Shown here in pieces: positions 22,523 to 33,972 of a stretch of DNA of 64,000 nt. The stretch's first letter is position 1. Each line of letters begins with the position of its first letter. A program made the translations under genes and the position numbers. Below the pieces are notes generated by a model. The model saw only the letters and a program-made list of their open reading frames with translations. It ran no database searches and was not told the origin of the DNA. Origin of the DNA: Ailurus styani (taxonomy: Eukaryota; Chordata; Mammalia; Carnivora; Ailuridae); assembly GCA_002007465.1 (NCBI GenBank), contig LNAC01000379.1, positions 1,039,846 through 1,103,845 on the forward strand, read 5' to 3'.

Positions 22523-23465
22523 AATATTGGCAAAATGGTAATAAATGTTCAAGTTGGGTGAAGGGTAAGCAGAGGTTCATTATACTATTCTCACTATACT
22601 TATGTATGTTTGACAGTTTCCATAATAAAGTTCTTTTTGAATACATTGCTGAACAAAGGTAACTTTCAAGCCAGCTTTCTAAGTTATTATAAATTTAAAA
22701 TTACTGGGATTAATATTAGACCTTTAACTCTATTAAAAAATTTTTTCAAAGCTCCAAGACCCTTGAACTTCACTCTGCCAAACTCAGCCTACCTGTATTT
22801 GAGCTCAAGGCAAGGGTAATTGGGATCCTACAGAGAGCCATAACTTGTTCTGCTTCTAGTGAAAATATCAAGGGAATCCTGAGGTAAGGGAAAGAGAAGA
22901 TCGGGGGCCAGGAGATGAAGAGCTAACTTTGAAAGCCAAAACCTATTTTTTGATGGCTTCACCTGCTGTTAGCTGCCCACTTTCTGAGGGATTTGTTATG
23001 GAGAGAAACTGTCCTACATTCTCTCTCTTGCTTCGGTTCTATCAACCACCATCATAAGTAGGCCACTTTCTCCTGGCCAGAATAAGCTCAACTAGATGGA
23101 GAACCCATGGGGGACCATGGCTTTGGTCCATTGCTTACTCTAATGAGGGAAAGACTTTCCAGGCTCTGGAGTGTCTTTCTTGCAACCTGTGGCAATTCTT
23201 AGTCAAGCACATTTCTCATTTGCCTTTGTTCCACTGAACATCTTGGAGGAGCTTGGAGAAGCTGGGCAGTGAGGCTTGGAAATTCTCCTATATGCTAATG
23301 TTTCATTTTACCAAGAGTGTATTTTTAGGCAAGAAGCAGCAATTCCTATAAACAAACTGTACTCTCCCCAAGGCAAAATAAATTCAGGAAGGAAGATATT
23401 TTACAAAGTGAATTCCATACAAGTCATGCAGTACAGTAGGTTTTTTCAAGACTTCTGAACTGCAA

Positions 23466-23508
<43 letters not shown>

Positions 23509-23615
23509 TGGATAAACTGCTATAGTTAGTCACTTGGAATAACTAGCACACTCACAAATGTACCCTTGTCTCCATGGAGACAGCTAGGTCTAGAAAGCAT
23601 CTAAACATTATACTA
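22523..23615. other. Old L1-like 3' end, then single-copy DNA
   Basis: Positions 22523-22640 (ggttcattatactattctcac, tatgtttgacagtttccataataaag) resemble an old L1 3' end. The rest has no recognised family apart from the (GA)n microsatellite at 23473-23505. Confidence 0.5.
23473..23505. repeat. (GA)n microsatellite
   Basis: About 16 uninterrupted GA units after an A-run. Confidence 0.9.
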
Positions 23616-23832
23616 GGGCGCCTGGGTGGCTCAGTGGGTTAAAGCCTCTGCTTTCGGCTCAGGTCATGATCTCAGCGTCCTGGGATCGAGGCCCGCATCG
23701 GGCTCTCTGCTCAGCAGGGAGCCTGCTTCCTCCTCTCCCTGTCTCTCTGCCTGCCTCTCTGCCTACTTGTAATCTCTCTCTCTGTGTCAAATAAATAAAT
23801 AAAATCTTTAAAAAAAAAAAATAAAAAAATAA
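23616..23832 (+). mobile_element. SINEC, young, tail lost in assembly gap
   Basis: Near-consensus sense copy. Its A-rich tail runs into the gap that starts at 23833, so no TSD can be read. The A-rich sequence after the gap (24135-24157) is probably the same tail or a second one. Confidence 0.93.
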
Positions 23833-24134
23833 NNNNNNNNNNNNNNNNNNNNNNNNNNNNNNNNNNNNNNNNNNNNNNNNNNNNNNNNNNNNNNNNNNNN
23901 NNNNNNNNNNNNNNNNNNNNNNNNNNNNNNNNNNNNNNNNNNNNNNNNNNNNNNNNNNNNNNNNNNNNNNNNNNNNNNNNNNNNNNNNNNNNNNNNNNNN
24001 NNNNNNNNNNNNNNNNNNNNNNNNNNNNNNNNNNNNNNNNNNNNNNNNNNNNNNNNNNNNNNNNNNNNNNNNNNNNNNNNNNNNNNNNNNNNNNNNNNNN
24101 NNNNNNNNNNNNNNNNNNNNNNNNNNNNNNNNNN
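23833..24134. other. Assembly gap (302 N)
   Basis: Run of N bounded by A-rich sequence on both sides. Frames spanning it are meaningless. Confidence 0.99.
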
Positions 24135-24424
24135 AAAAAAAAAAGAAAAGAAAAACATGTCCAACCATCTCACATCATAGTCCTACCATGACACCATGGG
24201 GTTCTATCATCCTGCCCTGTTGTATTTTTATTCATATTCCCATTGGGCAAACTTCCTTCTCTGTAAGCAAAGAGGAATCTAAAGCTGAAATATTCAAGGT
24301 GATTGAACTGACCTTAACGTTCATGAGGGAAATTGTCTTAAAGGGAGCCTTGGGTGTGCATTTAGGTCAAATTACCTTTCATACTCTTAGGCAAACATTT
24401 CTGAGAGTTATTATGTGCTACCAA

Positions 24425-24712
24425 TTCAAAAACTTACCATGTAGCAGGTACTCTGCTAGGCACTGGGAAAATGACACTTTAAATTTTTCGAAGATGCTTT
24501 CACAACTGTAACTACATTTTACCCTCTGGATAATACAGGAATTGTCATGGAGCATGTTTTACAGATAAGGACATAAGGACTCTGAGAAGTGTCTCAAGGA
24601 GAAGTGAAAAGATTTTCCCAAGGTCACACAGCAACACTGTAGTGAATCCAGAATGTGAACGCTGGTCTCCTGACAACAAATCCCATTTTAGTTTCAACTA
24701 TACAATGCCCCA
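24425..24712 (-). mobile_element. MIR SINE, antisense
   Basis: Inverted MIR: gtactctgctaggcactggg, acagataaggacataagga, cccaaggtcacacagcaac, gaatgtgaacgctggtctcc. Confidence 0.88.
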
Positions 24713-24901
24713 ACACTAAAAGGCCAGCCATAGTGCTCCACAGTCACCCATTAAGTCACCTAACTCAGCATGGCCTCCAAATACTTAGTACCTTGATTAT
24801 GAATCCAAAACAATAACCCTTATTGTTGGTTTTCAGTTTGTGAGATTTTATCAAGCTGCATATTTATGACATGTGTACTCCTCTGTGTACATATTATACT
24901 T

Positions 24902-25089
24902 TTTTTTAAAAGATTTTATTTATTTATTTGATACAGAGAGAGAGATTACAAGTAGGCAGAGAGGCAGGCAGAGAGAGAGGAGAGAGGAGGAAGCAGGCTC
25001 CCTGCCGAGCAGAGAGCCCGATGTGGGCCTCGATCCCAGGACCCTGAGCTGAAGGCAGAGGCTTTAACCACTGAGCCACCCAGGCACCC
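24902..25089 (-). mobile_element. SINEC
   Basis: Antisense copy with perfect TSD acatattatactt at 24889-24901 and 25090-25102. The flanks read together as an old L1-like 3' end (gtgtactcctctgtgtacat, then cttcaataaaagctt). Confidence 0.95.
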
Positions 25090-25102
25090 ACATATTATAC
25101 TT

Positions 25103-25780
25103 CAATAAAAGCTTAAAAAAGAACTTCTCACTGTCCTAAAAGTGTACTTCCTATATAGACTGACCCTCACACCTTGTAGGCACCATGCAAGCTAAGTACC
25201 CTTTCTCTTTTGCCTCAAAGACCTCCTAAAGCTTACTCATTCACTTTCAATAACTTATCTGTCCTACTCTTGGCACAGGAGCTGTGCTGAGCCACATCTG
25301 ACCCTATACCCATAGTAATTACTCTTTCCAAGTGATTCCAGGTAACCAGGGGTCACATGAATTGAAACCCATCTACCATCCCTGTTTTAGACTCTTCCTT
25401 CCCAAATTCCTTCATCCATATAATCTCTTTCATATCATGACATCCCCAGTGTAATAATACACGTGTATCTATCTTTTTTCTACAGATAGATAAACCAAGA
25501 CTCAGAATGAAGCATTTTTCTCAAAAGCATCTTGATAATTAAGGTTTGGCACCAATTTGTCCTGGATACACAGGAATAAAGTTGTCTAGCACTGGAAAAA
25601 TGGCACCAAGTCTTTGCTCCAAGTAGCTCACACTACTTCAGTTTTCTTTACCCTCTTACTGGCTAGAACACCTGATTGGAGGGAACACAGGGATCTAGGC
25701 CAATCCATAGGTCTTGTAACAGCCTTCAAGCGTTCAATAATTAGCCAGTACCAAAAAGGCAGCAGGTTGAATCTGGAGAT
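25103..25780. other. Single-copy non-coding DNA
   Basis: No recognised repeat or gene. Frames of 60-70 codons are not supported. Confidence 0.5.
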
Positions 25781-25796
25781 AGAAATTAGGATTAAG

Positions 25797-26001
25797 GGGC
25801 GCCTGGGTGGCTCAGTGGTTTAAAGCCTCTGCTTTCGGCTCAGGTCATGATCTCAGGGTCCTGGGATCGAGGCCCGCATCGGGCTCCCTGCTCAGCGGGG
25901 AGCCTGCTTCCCCCTCTCTCTCTCTGCCTGACTCTCTGTCTCCTTGTGATCTCTCTCCCACTGTGAAATAAATAAATAAATAATCTTTAATAAAAAAAAA
26001 A
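25797..26001 (+). mobile_element. SINEC, young
   Basis: Near-consensus sense copy with perfect 16-bp TSD agaaattaggattaag at 25781-25796 and 26002-26017. Confidence 0.97.
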
Positions 26002-26214
26002 AGAAATTAGGATTAAGAATGGAAAAGCAGGAGAGAACTACCAATATCCAAATCACTGAATGTTTGGGTCGTTTCAGTAAAACAACAGGGCTGTTTTCTT
26101 GGATGGTGACTTGGTGGGTGACTATTTGTCTAGCAAGTTATTCAGCATTAAACAGATCACAGAATTAATTACAGATACAAAATAAACCAAATATTAAGGC
26201 TTGGTTATTATATT

Positions 26215-26330
26215 AGGGATTGGTTAAACAACCTGCCTAAAGTCAAAGAGCTACAGAGTAGAAGAACTAGGATTAGACTTTATGTGCCTAATTCTCTTCC
26301 CGTCTTCTTTCCATTTCGTTGACTGAATCT
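26215..26330 (-). mobile_element. MIR fragment, antisense
   Basis: aacaacctgcctaaagtcaaag, then agaactaggattagactttatg match the inverted MIR core. Confidence 0.72.
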
Positions 26331-26569
26331 ATTACTATTTAATTGCATGTTTGGTCATCACGCAGATGTGGCTAAAAAGTAAACACATGAAAAAATTGCC
26401 TTATTCTTGAATGAAAAGAGTAACAGGAAAGACCAAACAACAAAAAGTATTTCCCAATTCACATTTACAAGTAGAGGTTTAGGTTCAAAACCTCAAGAAA
26501 AAGAAGTTTCCTTCATAACTCTGGAAAAGGCAGCTTCTTTGAGGAAAGAAGTCTATTAAAGGCCCTAAA

Positions 26570-26705
26570 ACCCCGAGAGTTATTAATCCTGACTTGACTT
26601 TGACAAATTATGTAATCCCCATGCCTTAGTTTCTCCATCTGCATATTGATAAGTATATATCATAGTAACATAGCTTTCAAGGATCTTTGAAATTAAGGTA
26701 ACCAT
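26570..26705 (+). mobile_element. MIR fragment
   Basis: tgactttgacaaattatgtaa, then ccttagtttctccatctgca follow the MIR core in sense. Confidence 0.72.
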
Positions 26706-26719
26706 AAGGACTTCTTGAC

Positions 26720-27475
26720 TCTTAATTCTCACTTTCCTAACATTTACATATCACTAGTCCTAGTAATTGGATTTCTCAAATATCCCTTAAATTCAAAACC
26801 TCCTTTCCTTCTTTTAATATTCCTGTTTCAATTCAGACCCTCCTTTTCACTGGCTCAGACTACTTCAACAAGCTCCTGACCATTCTCCTTTCTCCTAGGA
26901 TCTCCCTACTGCTACTAAGGTAATCTCTAAAGACCAACCTAGTTACATCATGCTGCCATTAACTCTTTATTTCCTGTCTACCTTTTAGAATGACATATAA
27001 GACACTGTCTGGCCCTCATCTACTTCTTATACATTAGTGATCTCCCATCACTCTTCCTGATAGCCTATCCTGTATGTAGACAATGCTCCAGTCACCTTGA
27101 ACTTCTTGCCAATCCAAAAAACACAGCACACTGGTTAATGTCTTTTTACATTTGTACATCCTTTTCCCTCCACTTGACATATATTTCTCCTCCTTTCCTC
27201 TTTTAAAAAATTCCTACTTACCCTTTAAGACTCAGCTCGAACGTTACCTCTTCTGAGAAATCTTCCCTAAGCTTTCCATGACAAATTCCTTCTTTATGCT
27301 CCCATAGCCTTCTGGACATAAAATCATCATATTACTTATGTTCCTTATGATAACCATAGTGTCTCATCGGTTTGCCTCCTGAGTTTGAAGGGGGGCTATA
27401 TTTTTTTCATCTCTTATCCCAAACATATAGCAGAGCACCTGGCCCGAAATGTTACTCAATAAATGTTGTTAAGTA
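26720..27475 (+). mobile_element. L2 LINE 3' portion
   Basis: About 750 bp of L2: aaggtaatctctaaagacca, acactgtctggccctcat, ctttaagactcagctcgaacg, cctcttctgagaaatcttccc, ending gagcacctggcccgaaa and actcaataaatgttgtt. It includes remnants of the ORF2 C-terminus, all broken. Confidence 0.87.
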
Positions 27476-28019
27476 GGTAAATAGTTGAACTAGTTAAGAA
27501 CTGCTCTTTACGGTCAATATATAACATATGTAATCAACAAAGAAGGCATGATTAGGCTTCCTTGATGCTCCCATTTCTTATTTGAAGCTTTCACCTAAGA
27601 ATTTGGGGGATTTAGAATTTCCAGCTGGAAGAAAAAGTTTGTCCTAACTATATCTTTCTTTGAGAACTGTTGTGGGTTTGAGGGAAGAAAACTGACCATC
27701 GATTTCTATAGTTCAGTCTTTCAGCTGCAACAAACCTCTCATTGTACCATTCTACTGCTAATTGTGATTTAAATTCCCTGCCATCATATCACATCTCCTA
27801 AAAGTTAGAATTTACTTTCCTCTTTCCTCCTCAATGTGCCCCAACTCTACTACCCCCCCCAACACACCAAAGACTGTCACTGCACGTATCTAAGTAAAGT
27901 GGCAACCCATTACGCAATTTACATCAGAAGGCTAGTAATAAAGTAGGATCTTCTCCAAGGTCATTTATAAACTCTCTGATATCTGGGAAAGTGTTTGGAG
28001 AAAAATAGGTAGATAACTC
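27476..28019. other. Single-copy non-coding DNA
   Basis: No family or gene recognised. Confidence 0.5.
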
Positions 28020-29745
28020 AATTTGTCATGTGGATCTAAGGAGACTGTGCAAATACCTCATTTCCATAACAACATTGTACTCAGTGTCCCAACATAATGA
28101 ATGAATATGGTATGACTGAAGACTAAACAGAGGCTAATGGTAAATGCATTAATTAGCGACCTGTTTACACTTCTCCTGGGAAGGATGGCCATTTGTTACA
28201 GCTTCTGTCATACAAGAATACTGACTGAGTTTTGGTCTCCTCTCTGGGAATGCATATCAATTTGTGAGATTCTCCTACATTACCATGTGCTGACAGGCAT
28301 TAATGACACTAATGAAGGCAGGAGACCTTGATTCAAACACACAAATGATTAGAGTTGATAAGAAATATGTGAACAGGGCCCTCATTAATGAATGTATTAA
28401 TGATGCAGAGATGGAAGTTAAAAAAAGAGGTGTCTAGACATGTATTTATAGCACCTCCACCTCCTTCAATCAAAGATAATTCTTCTATCTCTTTGATTTA
28501 TCCATTTCTTAGTTATATACCTAAGGAAGCAGAATAATCATGTTCTGGTAAAAGAAATCCAGCGAAAAGAGAATAGATCCAACTCTATTCAGTTAATGAC
28601 AATTATGAATGAGAATATTTCATGAAATCAAAAGATTACCAGCTCTTGTCTTAGGAAATATGTGATGATGGATGCAAATTAGAGGGTTTATTCAGAGCGG
28701 AAGGAGCATTTACTAATTATGCCCAAACCTAGTTGAAGTCTTCTAGTTTAGAAAATGATGAGGGTATTATTGCTAATTTGCCTCCCACATCATTGATTTC
28801 TTAGGTAACTACACCCTTGATAGTCACATCTTAGTAATGGAACTGGTATGTGTTGACAACATTTCTGTTAATAATTTACACTCTCATTATCTTTTTTATC
28901 ATGACCGAATGGCCAAATCCTTCTATTTCTGATCAAGAGAGGAAAACAGGATGCTAATGTTTGCACAGGTTTGTGTCTTGCAGTCATTCAACTGTTTGCA
29001 CTGGCTTGACCAACTCATAGACGGGTTTTATTGAAGACATAAATCAACAGAGAATGCCAAAACAACTGGTTGGGGCAAACAATTAAAAAAAAAACCGGTT
29101 TGTCCAGTGTAGTAAGAAATTAACAAAGCCAGTCACATTATTAAATTAGTCTTTTGTTAATTACTTTTTACCGAAGAGGCCTATCACTTCAAGCAAAGTG
29201 CTCAGACCAGGGGTTCAGAGGAGGTATAATCATATTTGTCAGTGAACAATACATTAGTTCTATCGAGTTTCATTATCAACCTGAGAATTCCAGTGATTAG
29301 ATTGTGGCTATGTATTTTGAGGCATAAGACAGACAAAGAGGTCTCTGCCATCTTTTAAGCGAAAATTTATTCTCTTAAAACTTTAAAAATTGCATAATGT
29401 CACACAAGGACCCCAGAGTGAAAGCAGAGAGATTGCATTTTTAGAGAGTGATTACCCACTTAGGCTGTTAGGCTTTTTAAGGAGTCTGTTTTAATAGGAA
29501 TCTGGTTTGAATTAAGAATAAAATGGAGCTGTAACACACAAGAGGCCTAATACTAGCCCTGAGTTTGGTCTCAGAGCTAAGAGACAGATGGCTTCCCATT
29601 GCCTCTCAGATGCTTTTATGTTATAAGCATGTTGTTTCTTTCATTCGGCTAAAAATCTGCATGCTCTGCAATCACATGATCAGGCAGGCCCCCAGAGAAT
29701 ATGCAGGATATGGATACTTTTCAGCCGCCTCTTGTTGCCTTTGTG
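28020..29745. other. 1.7 kb repeat-poor AT-rich island, candidate regulatory DNA
   Basis: No transposon is recognisable although the surrounding density is about one per 500 bp. It contains homeodomain cores beside a forkhead-type core (gcattaattagc at 28147, tgtttac at about 28162) and a perfect Grainyhead-type palindrome aaccggtt at 29093-29100. Conservation is inferred from repeat depletion only. Confidence 0.4.
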
Positions 29746-29764
29746 TTACAGATCCATATTTTTA

Positions 29765-29801
29765 TTTATTTATTTATTTATTATTTTTATTTTTATTTTT
29801 T
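29765..29801 (-). mobile_element. SINE/retroposon reduced to its tail
   Basis: 37 bp of ttta repeats and T-runs flanked by a perfect 19-bp duplication ttacagatccatattttta at 29746-29764 and 29802-29820. The duplicated target plus poly(T) shows a target-primed insertion in which only the 3' tail was copied, probably of a SINEC. Confidence 0.8.
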
Positions 29802-30119
29802 TTACAGATCCATATTTTTAAGTCATAACTGGGACTCTCTCCACCCAGGGTCCTGTTGCCTCTGGGCCCAAACAGTCACGAATCAGCAGGTGACAAATAG
29901 GGTTCAGCTACAATTCAGAGCTGAGAGTCCAAACCAGGAGATCCACTTTAGCCAGATCCTGAAAGCTGCAGGGCAAAACCGATGTTGGGTATTAAGTCAC
30001 AACTCTAACTGCCAAGGTGCTTGGCATTGTTAGAAACAAAGTGGTCCTATTTTCAAGAAATTTCACGATTACTAAGTAGCTAACTGGCAATGGGACAGTT
30101 CAGTCCATATAGCCACACT

Positions 30120-30290
30120 GGATATGCAGTGAGAACCATGTTTACTCATTTATTTATTCCTCCATTAATATAAAGAATATATATTGAGCACCTATTATGT
30201 GCCAGGCATTGTACTGGTCCTAGGAATACAGCAGTGAAGAAGACAGACACGGTTTCTGACTTCACAAGATTTACTTCGTTTGAGGTAGGG
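30120..30290 (+). repeat. Ancient mammalian repeat, family not assigned
   Basis: ttgagcacctattatgtgcc, then aggcattgtactggtccta and atacagcagtgaag belong to a very common old interspersed repeat. Related pieces occur at 18085, 35405, 43275 and 61495. Confidence 0.6.
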
Positions 30291-30454
30291 TCAGTATAAT
30301 GTAGAGGTTAAGGACTCTGCAGTCAGACTACTTGAGGTGTAAATCCTGGCTTTTCCACTTACCAGGTTTGTGACCTTGGCATATCACTCCCCCTCTTTAC
30401 GTACCATAATTTCCTCAAAATTCGTAATTAAAAAAAGTTACGATAAAACCAATA
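30291..30454 (+). mobile_element. MIR SINE, left part (split by Tigger1)
   Basis: gtataatgtagaggttaagga, ctctgcagtcagactacttga, cttttccacttaccaggtttgtgacctt. The MIR breaks at the TA target of the Tigger1 element and resumes at 33973. Confidence 0.85.
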
Positions 30455-30678
30455 CCAACATATTTCATTTTATTGTGCTTTGGTTTATTGTGCTTCACAA
30501 AAATCTTGCTTTTTTTTTTTTTTTTAACAAATTGAAGGTTTGTGGCAACCCTGCATTAAACAAGTCGACTGGCGCCATTTTTTCAACAGCTTTTGTTCAC
30601 TTTTTGTCTCTGTGTCACGTTTTGGTAATTCTTAAAACATCTCAAGGTTTTTCTTTATTCTTAAAATTTTTGTGGTGA

Positions 30679-30881
30679 GGGCGCCTGGGTGGCTCAGTGG
30701 GTTAAAGCCTCTGCTTTCGGCTCATGTCATGATCTCAGCGTCCTGGGATCGAGGCCCGCATCGGGCTCTCTGCTCATCAGGGAGCCTGCTTCCTCCTCTC
30801 TCCTCTCTCTCTGCCTGTCTCTCTGCCTACTTGTAATCTCTCTCTCTGTGTGTCAAATAAATAAATAAAATCTTTTTTAAA
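30679..30881 (+). mobile_element. SINEC, young, in Tigger1
   Basis: Near-consensus sense copy. TSD ttttgtggtga at 30668-30678 and 30891-30901, probably longer if the preceding aaaattttt is included. Confidence 0.95.
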
Positions 30882-31649
30882 AAAATTTTTTTTTGTGGTG
30901 ATCGGTGATCAGTCTTCTTTGATGTTACTATTGTAACTGTTTTGGAGCACCACAAGCCGTACCCATATAATACGGTGAACTTGATGGATAAATGTCTGTG
31001 TTCTGATTGCTCTACAGACCTGCCATTCCCCTGTCTCTTTCTTTTCAGGCCTCCCTATCCCCTAAGACACAATAATATTGAAATTAGGCCAGTTAATAAC
31101 CCTATAATGGTCCCTAAGTGTTCAAGTGAAAGGAAGAGTCGCACATCTCTCTCATTAAATCAAAAGCTAGAAATGATTAAGCATAGTGAGGAAGGCATGT
31201 TGAAAGCCAAGACAGGCTGAAAGCTAGGCTTCTTGCACCAGTTAGCCAAGTTGTGGATTTAAAGAAAAGTTCTTGAAGGAAACTAAAGGTGCTACTCCAG
31301 TGAACACACATTACTGGTAAGAAAGTGAAACTGCCTTATTGCTGATAGAAAGTTTAGTGGTCTGGAGAGAAAATCAAACTAGTGAGAACATTCCCTTAAG
31401 CCAAAGCCTAATCCAGAGCAAGACCCTAACTCTCTTTAATTCCCTGAAGGCTGGGAGAGGTGAGGAACCTGTAGAAGATAAATTGGAAGCTAGCAGAGGT
31501 TGGTTCATGAGGTTTAAGGAAGGAAGCCATCTCCATAGCATAAAAGTACAAGGGGAAGCAGTAACTGCTGATGTAGAAGCTGCACCAAGTGATCCAGAAA
31601 ATCTGGCTAAGATAATTAATGAAGGTGGCTACACCCACAACAGATTTTC

Positions 31650-31710
31650 TTTTTTTTTTTTTTAATTTTATTTATTTGACAGAGAGAGCGAGATTAAAAG
31701 TAGGCAGAGA
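31650..31710 (-). mobile_element. SINEC fragment, antisense tail only
   Basis: Poly(T), then attttatttatttgacagagag and aaaagtaggcagagag, cut off exactly where the sense SINE at 31711 begins. The rest of this copy is absent. Confidence 0.8.
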
Positions 31711-31926
31711 GGGCGCCTGGGTGGCTCAGTGGGTTAAAGCCGCTGCCTTCGGCTCAGGTCATGATCCCAGGGTCCTGGGATCGAGGCCCACGTCGGGCTC
31801 TCTGCTCAGCAGGGAGCCTGCTTCCTTCTCTCTCCTCTCTCTCTGCCTGCCTCTCTGCCGACTTGTAATCTCTCTCTGTGTGTCAAATGAATAAATAAAA
31901 TCTTTAAAAATAAATAAATAAATAAA
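31711..31926 (+). mobile_element. SINEC, young
   Basis: Complete sense copy beginning gggcgcctgggtggctcagt and ending in (aaat)n. It faces the antisense fragment to its left, giving an inverted arrangement. Confidence 0.95.
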
Positions 31927-32118
31927 AGACAAAAGTATAAAAAAACTAAAAATCTATTTTAATGGGTTTACAATATATAAAGATATAATTTGTGATATAT
32001 ATAGATGCCATATATATATGTAATGTCAACAAATTGGAAAAGTTAGAACAAATAAATTCCTAGAAACACAAATCTTTTAAGAGTGAATCACAAAAAGCAG
32101 AAAATCTGAATATNCCAA
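31927..32118 (+). mobile_element. LINE-1 pieces inside Tigger1
   Basis: Positions 31927-32010 resemble an old L1 5' part (tataaaaaaactaaaaatc, caatatataaagatataat). Positions 32022-32110 match L1 ORF2 (caacaaattggaaaagttag, aaattcctagaaacacaaatc; compare 52970-53070). Tigger1 sequence agattttc resumes at 32122 and is duplicated at 31642-31649, so the whole insert 31650-32121 has a short TSD. One undetermined base (N) is at 32114. Confidence 0.65.
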
Positions 32119-32149
32119 AATAGATTTTCAATGTATTTGAAACAGTCTA

Positions 32150-32348
32150 GGGGCACCCAAGTGGCTCAGTCAGTTAAGCGTCTGACTCAGTTTTGACTCA
32201 GGTCATGATCTCAGGGTGGTGAGACTGGGTCTCACGTTAGGCTCCATGCTCAGCACAGAGTCTGCTTGAGAGTTTCTCGCTCCCTCTCCCTTTGCCCCTA
32301 CCCGGTTCATGTGCTCGCTCTCTCTCAAATAAACAAATAAATCTTTAC

Positions 32349-32381
<33 letters not shown>

Positions 32382-32385
32382 GAAA
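32150..32385 (+). mobile_element. SINEC, older subfamily, in Tigger1
   Basis: Sense copy with cagttaagcgtctgactcag and an expanded (gaaaa)n tail at 32360-32384. TSD aaacagtcta at 32140-32149 and 32386-32395. Confidence 0.94.
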
Positions 32386-33590
32386 AAACAGTCTATTGGA
32401 AGAAGATGCCATCTAGGACTTTCACAACTAGAGAGGAAATGTCAATGCCTGGCTTCAAAGCTTCAAAGGACAGGCTGACTCTTGTTAGGGGCTAATGCAC
32501 CTGGTAACATTAAGTTGAAGATAATGTTCATTGACCATTCTGAATATCCTAGGGATCTTAAGAATTATGCTATATCAACTCTGTCTGTGCTCTATAAATG
32601 GAAGAACAAAGCCTGGATGACAGCATATCTGTTTACAAGTCAGTTTATTGAACATTTTAAGCCCATTGTTGAGACCTACTGCTCAGGAAAAAAAGATTCC
32701 TTTCAAAAGATTACCATTCACTGAAAATGCACCTGTTTACCCAAGAGCTTTAATGGAAATATACAATGAGATTAATGTTGTTTTCATGCCTGCTAACATA
32801 ACATCCATTCTGCAGTCCAAGATCAATGAGCAACTTCAATTCTCAAGCCTTATTATTTAAGAAATACATTTTATAGGGTTCAAGCTGCCCTAGATAATGA
32901 TTCCTCTCATGGATTGGGGTGAAGTAAATTGAAAACCTTCTGGAAAAGTTTTACCATTCTACATGCCATTAAGGGCATTTATGAGTCATGGGAAGAAGCC
33001 GAAATATCAACATTCGCACGAGTTTAGAAGAAGTTGAGTCCAACCCTCACGGATTCACTTTGAAGGGTTCAAGACTTCAGCAGAGGAAGTAACCATAGAT
33101 AAGATGGAAAGAGCAAGAGAAGTAGAATTAGAAGTGGAGCCTGAAGATGGGACTTAATTGCTGCCATCTCATGATAAAACTTGAATGGATGAGAAATTGC
33201 TTCTTATGGATAAACAAGGAAAGTTGTTTCTTGAGATGGTAACTACACCTGGTAAAGACGCTGTGGAGATCATTAAACTGGCATCAAAGGATTTAAAATA
33301 TTACATCAACTTGTTGATAAAGCAGCTACAGGGTTTATAAGGACCAACTTGTTTTGGTAAAACAGCACCGCATGCTACAGAGAAATCCTTCATGAAAGGA
33401 AGAGTCCATCAATGCAGCAGATTTCATTGTTATTATTTTAAAAAATTGTCACAGCTACCCCAGCCTTCAGCAACCACCTCTAATCAGTCAACAGCCATCA
33501 ACATTAAGGCAAGAGCTTCTGTCAGCAAAAAGATTATGTCTCACTAAACGCTCAGATGATGGTTAACATTTTTTAGCAATAAAATTTTTT

Positions 33591-33783
33591 TTCCTTTTTT
33601 TAGAGAGAGAGAAAGTATGTGTGGGAGAGCAGGGGAGAAGGAGGAGAGGAGACAGAGAATCCTAAGCAGGCTCCACGTTCAGCACAGAGCCCAATGTGGG
33701 GCTCAATACCATGACCCTGAGATCATGACCTGAGCCGAAATCAAGAGTCGGAGGATTAACTGACTGAACCACCTAGGCGTCCT
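33591..33783 (-). mobile_element. SINEC, older subfamily, in Tigger1
   Basis: Antisense copy lacking most of the (aaat) tail. The Tigger1 motif gcaat(a) is repeated at 33576 and 33784, the likely TSD. Confidence 0.92.
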
Positions 33784-33972
33784 GCAATATTTTTAAATTA
33801 AGAAATGTACATTTTTTAAGACATAATGCTATTATATACTTGACTATACTATAGTATAAATATAACATATATGCATTAGGAAATAAAAAATTCATTTGAC
33901 CAACTTTATTGCAATATTTGTTTTACTGTGGCGGTCTGGAATGGAACCCGCAACATCTGAGGTATGCATGTA

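Larger units (their letters stand above)
31107..33566 (+). pseudogene. Tigger1 (pogo/TcMar) transposase pseudogene
   Basis: The start ATG at 31107 opens 'MVPKCSSERKSRTSL', followed by 'NQKLEMIKHSEEGM', which is the N-terminal DNA-binding (helix-turn-helix) part of Tigger transposases. A stop follows after about 38 codons. Further pieces in other frames are '[20 protein letters not shown]' (CENP-B-type DNA-binding part) near 31510 and the DDE region between 32400 and 33000. The end 'RSDDG' followed by taa is at 33564-33566. It is broken by several stops and frameshifts, by an L1/SINE insertion at 31650-32120 and by a SINE at 32150. Full-length relatives encode cut-and-paste transposases; this one cannot make protein. 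Confidence 0.9.
30455..33970 (+). mobile_element. Tigger1 DNA transposon, nearly complete
   Basis: Terminal inverted repeats occupy the two ends (left degenerated to ccaacatatttcattttatt, right ending aggtatgcatg), each bordered by TA. The interior follows Tigger1 throughout: 5' UTR, a pogo-class transposase, and the 3' part with tttttagcaat and ttgcggt-like motifs. About 2.4 kb of Tigger1 remains after removing later insertions at 30679, 31650-32120, 32150 and 33591. It lies inside a MIR. Confidence 0.93.

Noticed and set aside
23659..24173. Open frames of 121-169 codons across N
   Set aside because: Mostly unknown bases plus SINE sequence.
31339..31665. 108-codon frame as a possible domesticated transposase
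   Set aside because: It is a surviving piece of the Tigger1 reading frame with stops before it and a SINE poly(T) after it. There is no evidence of selection.
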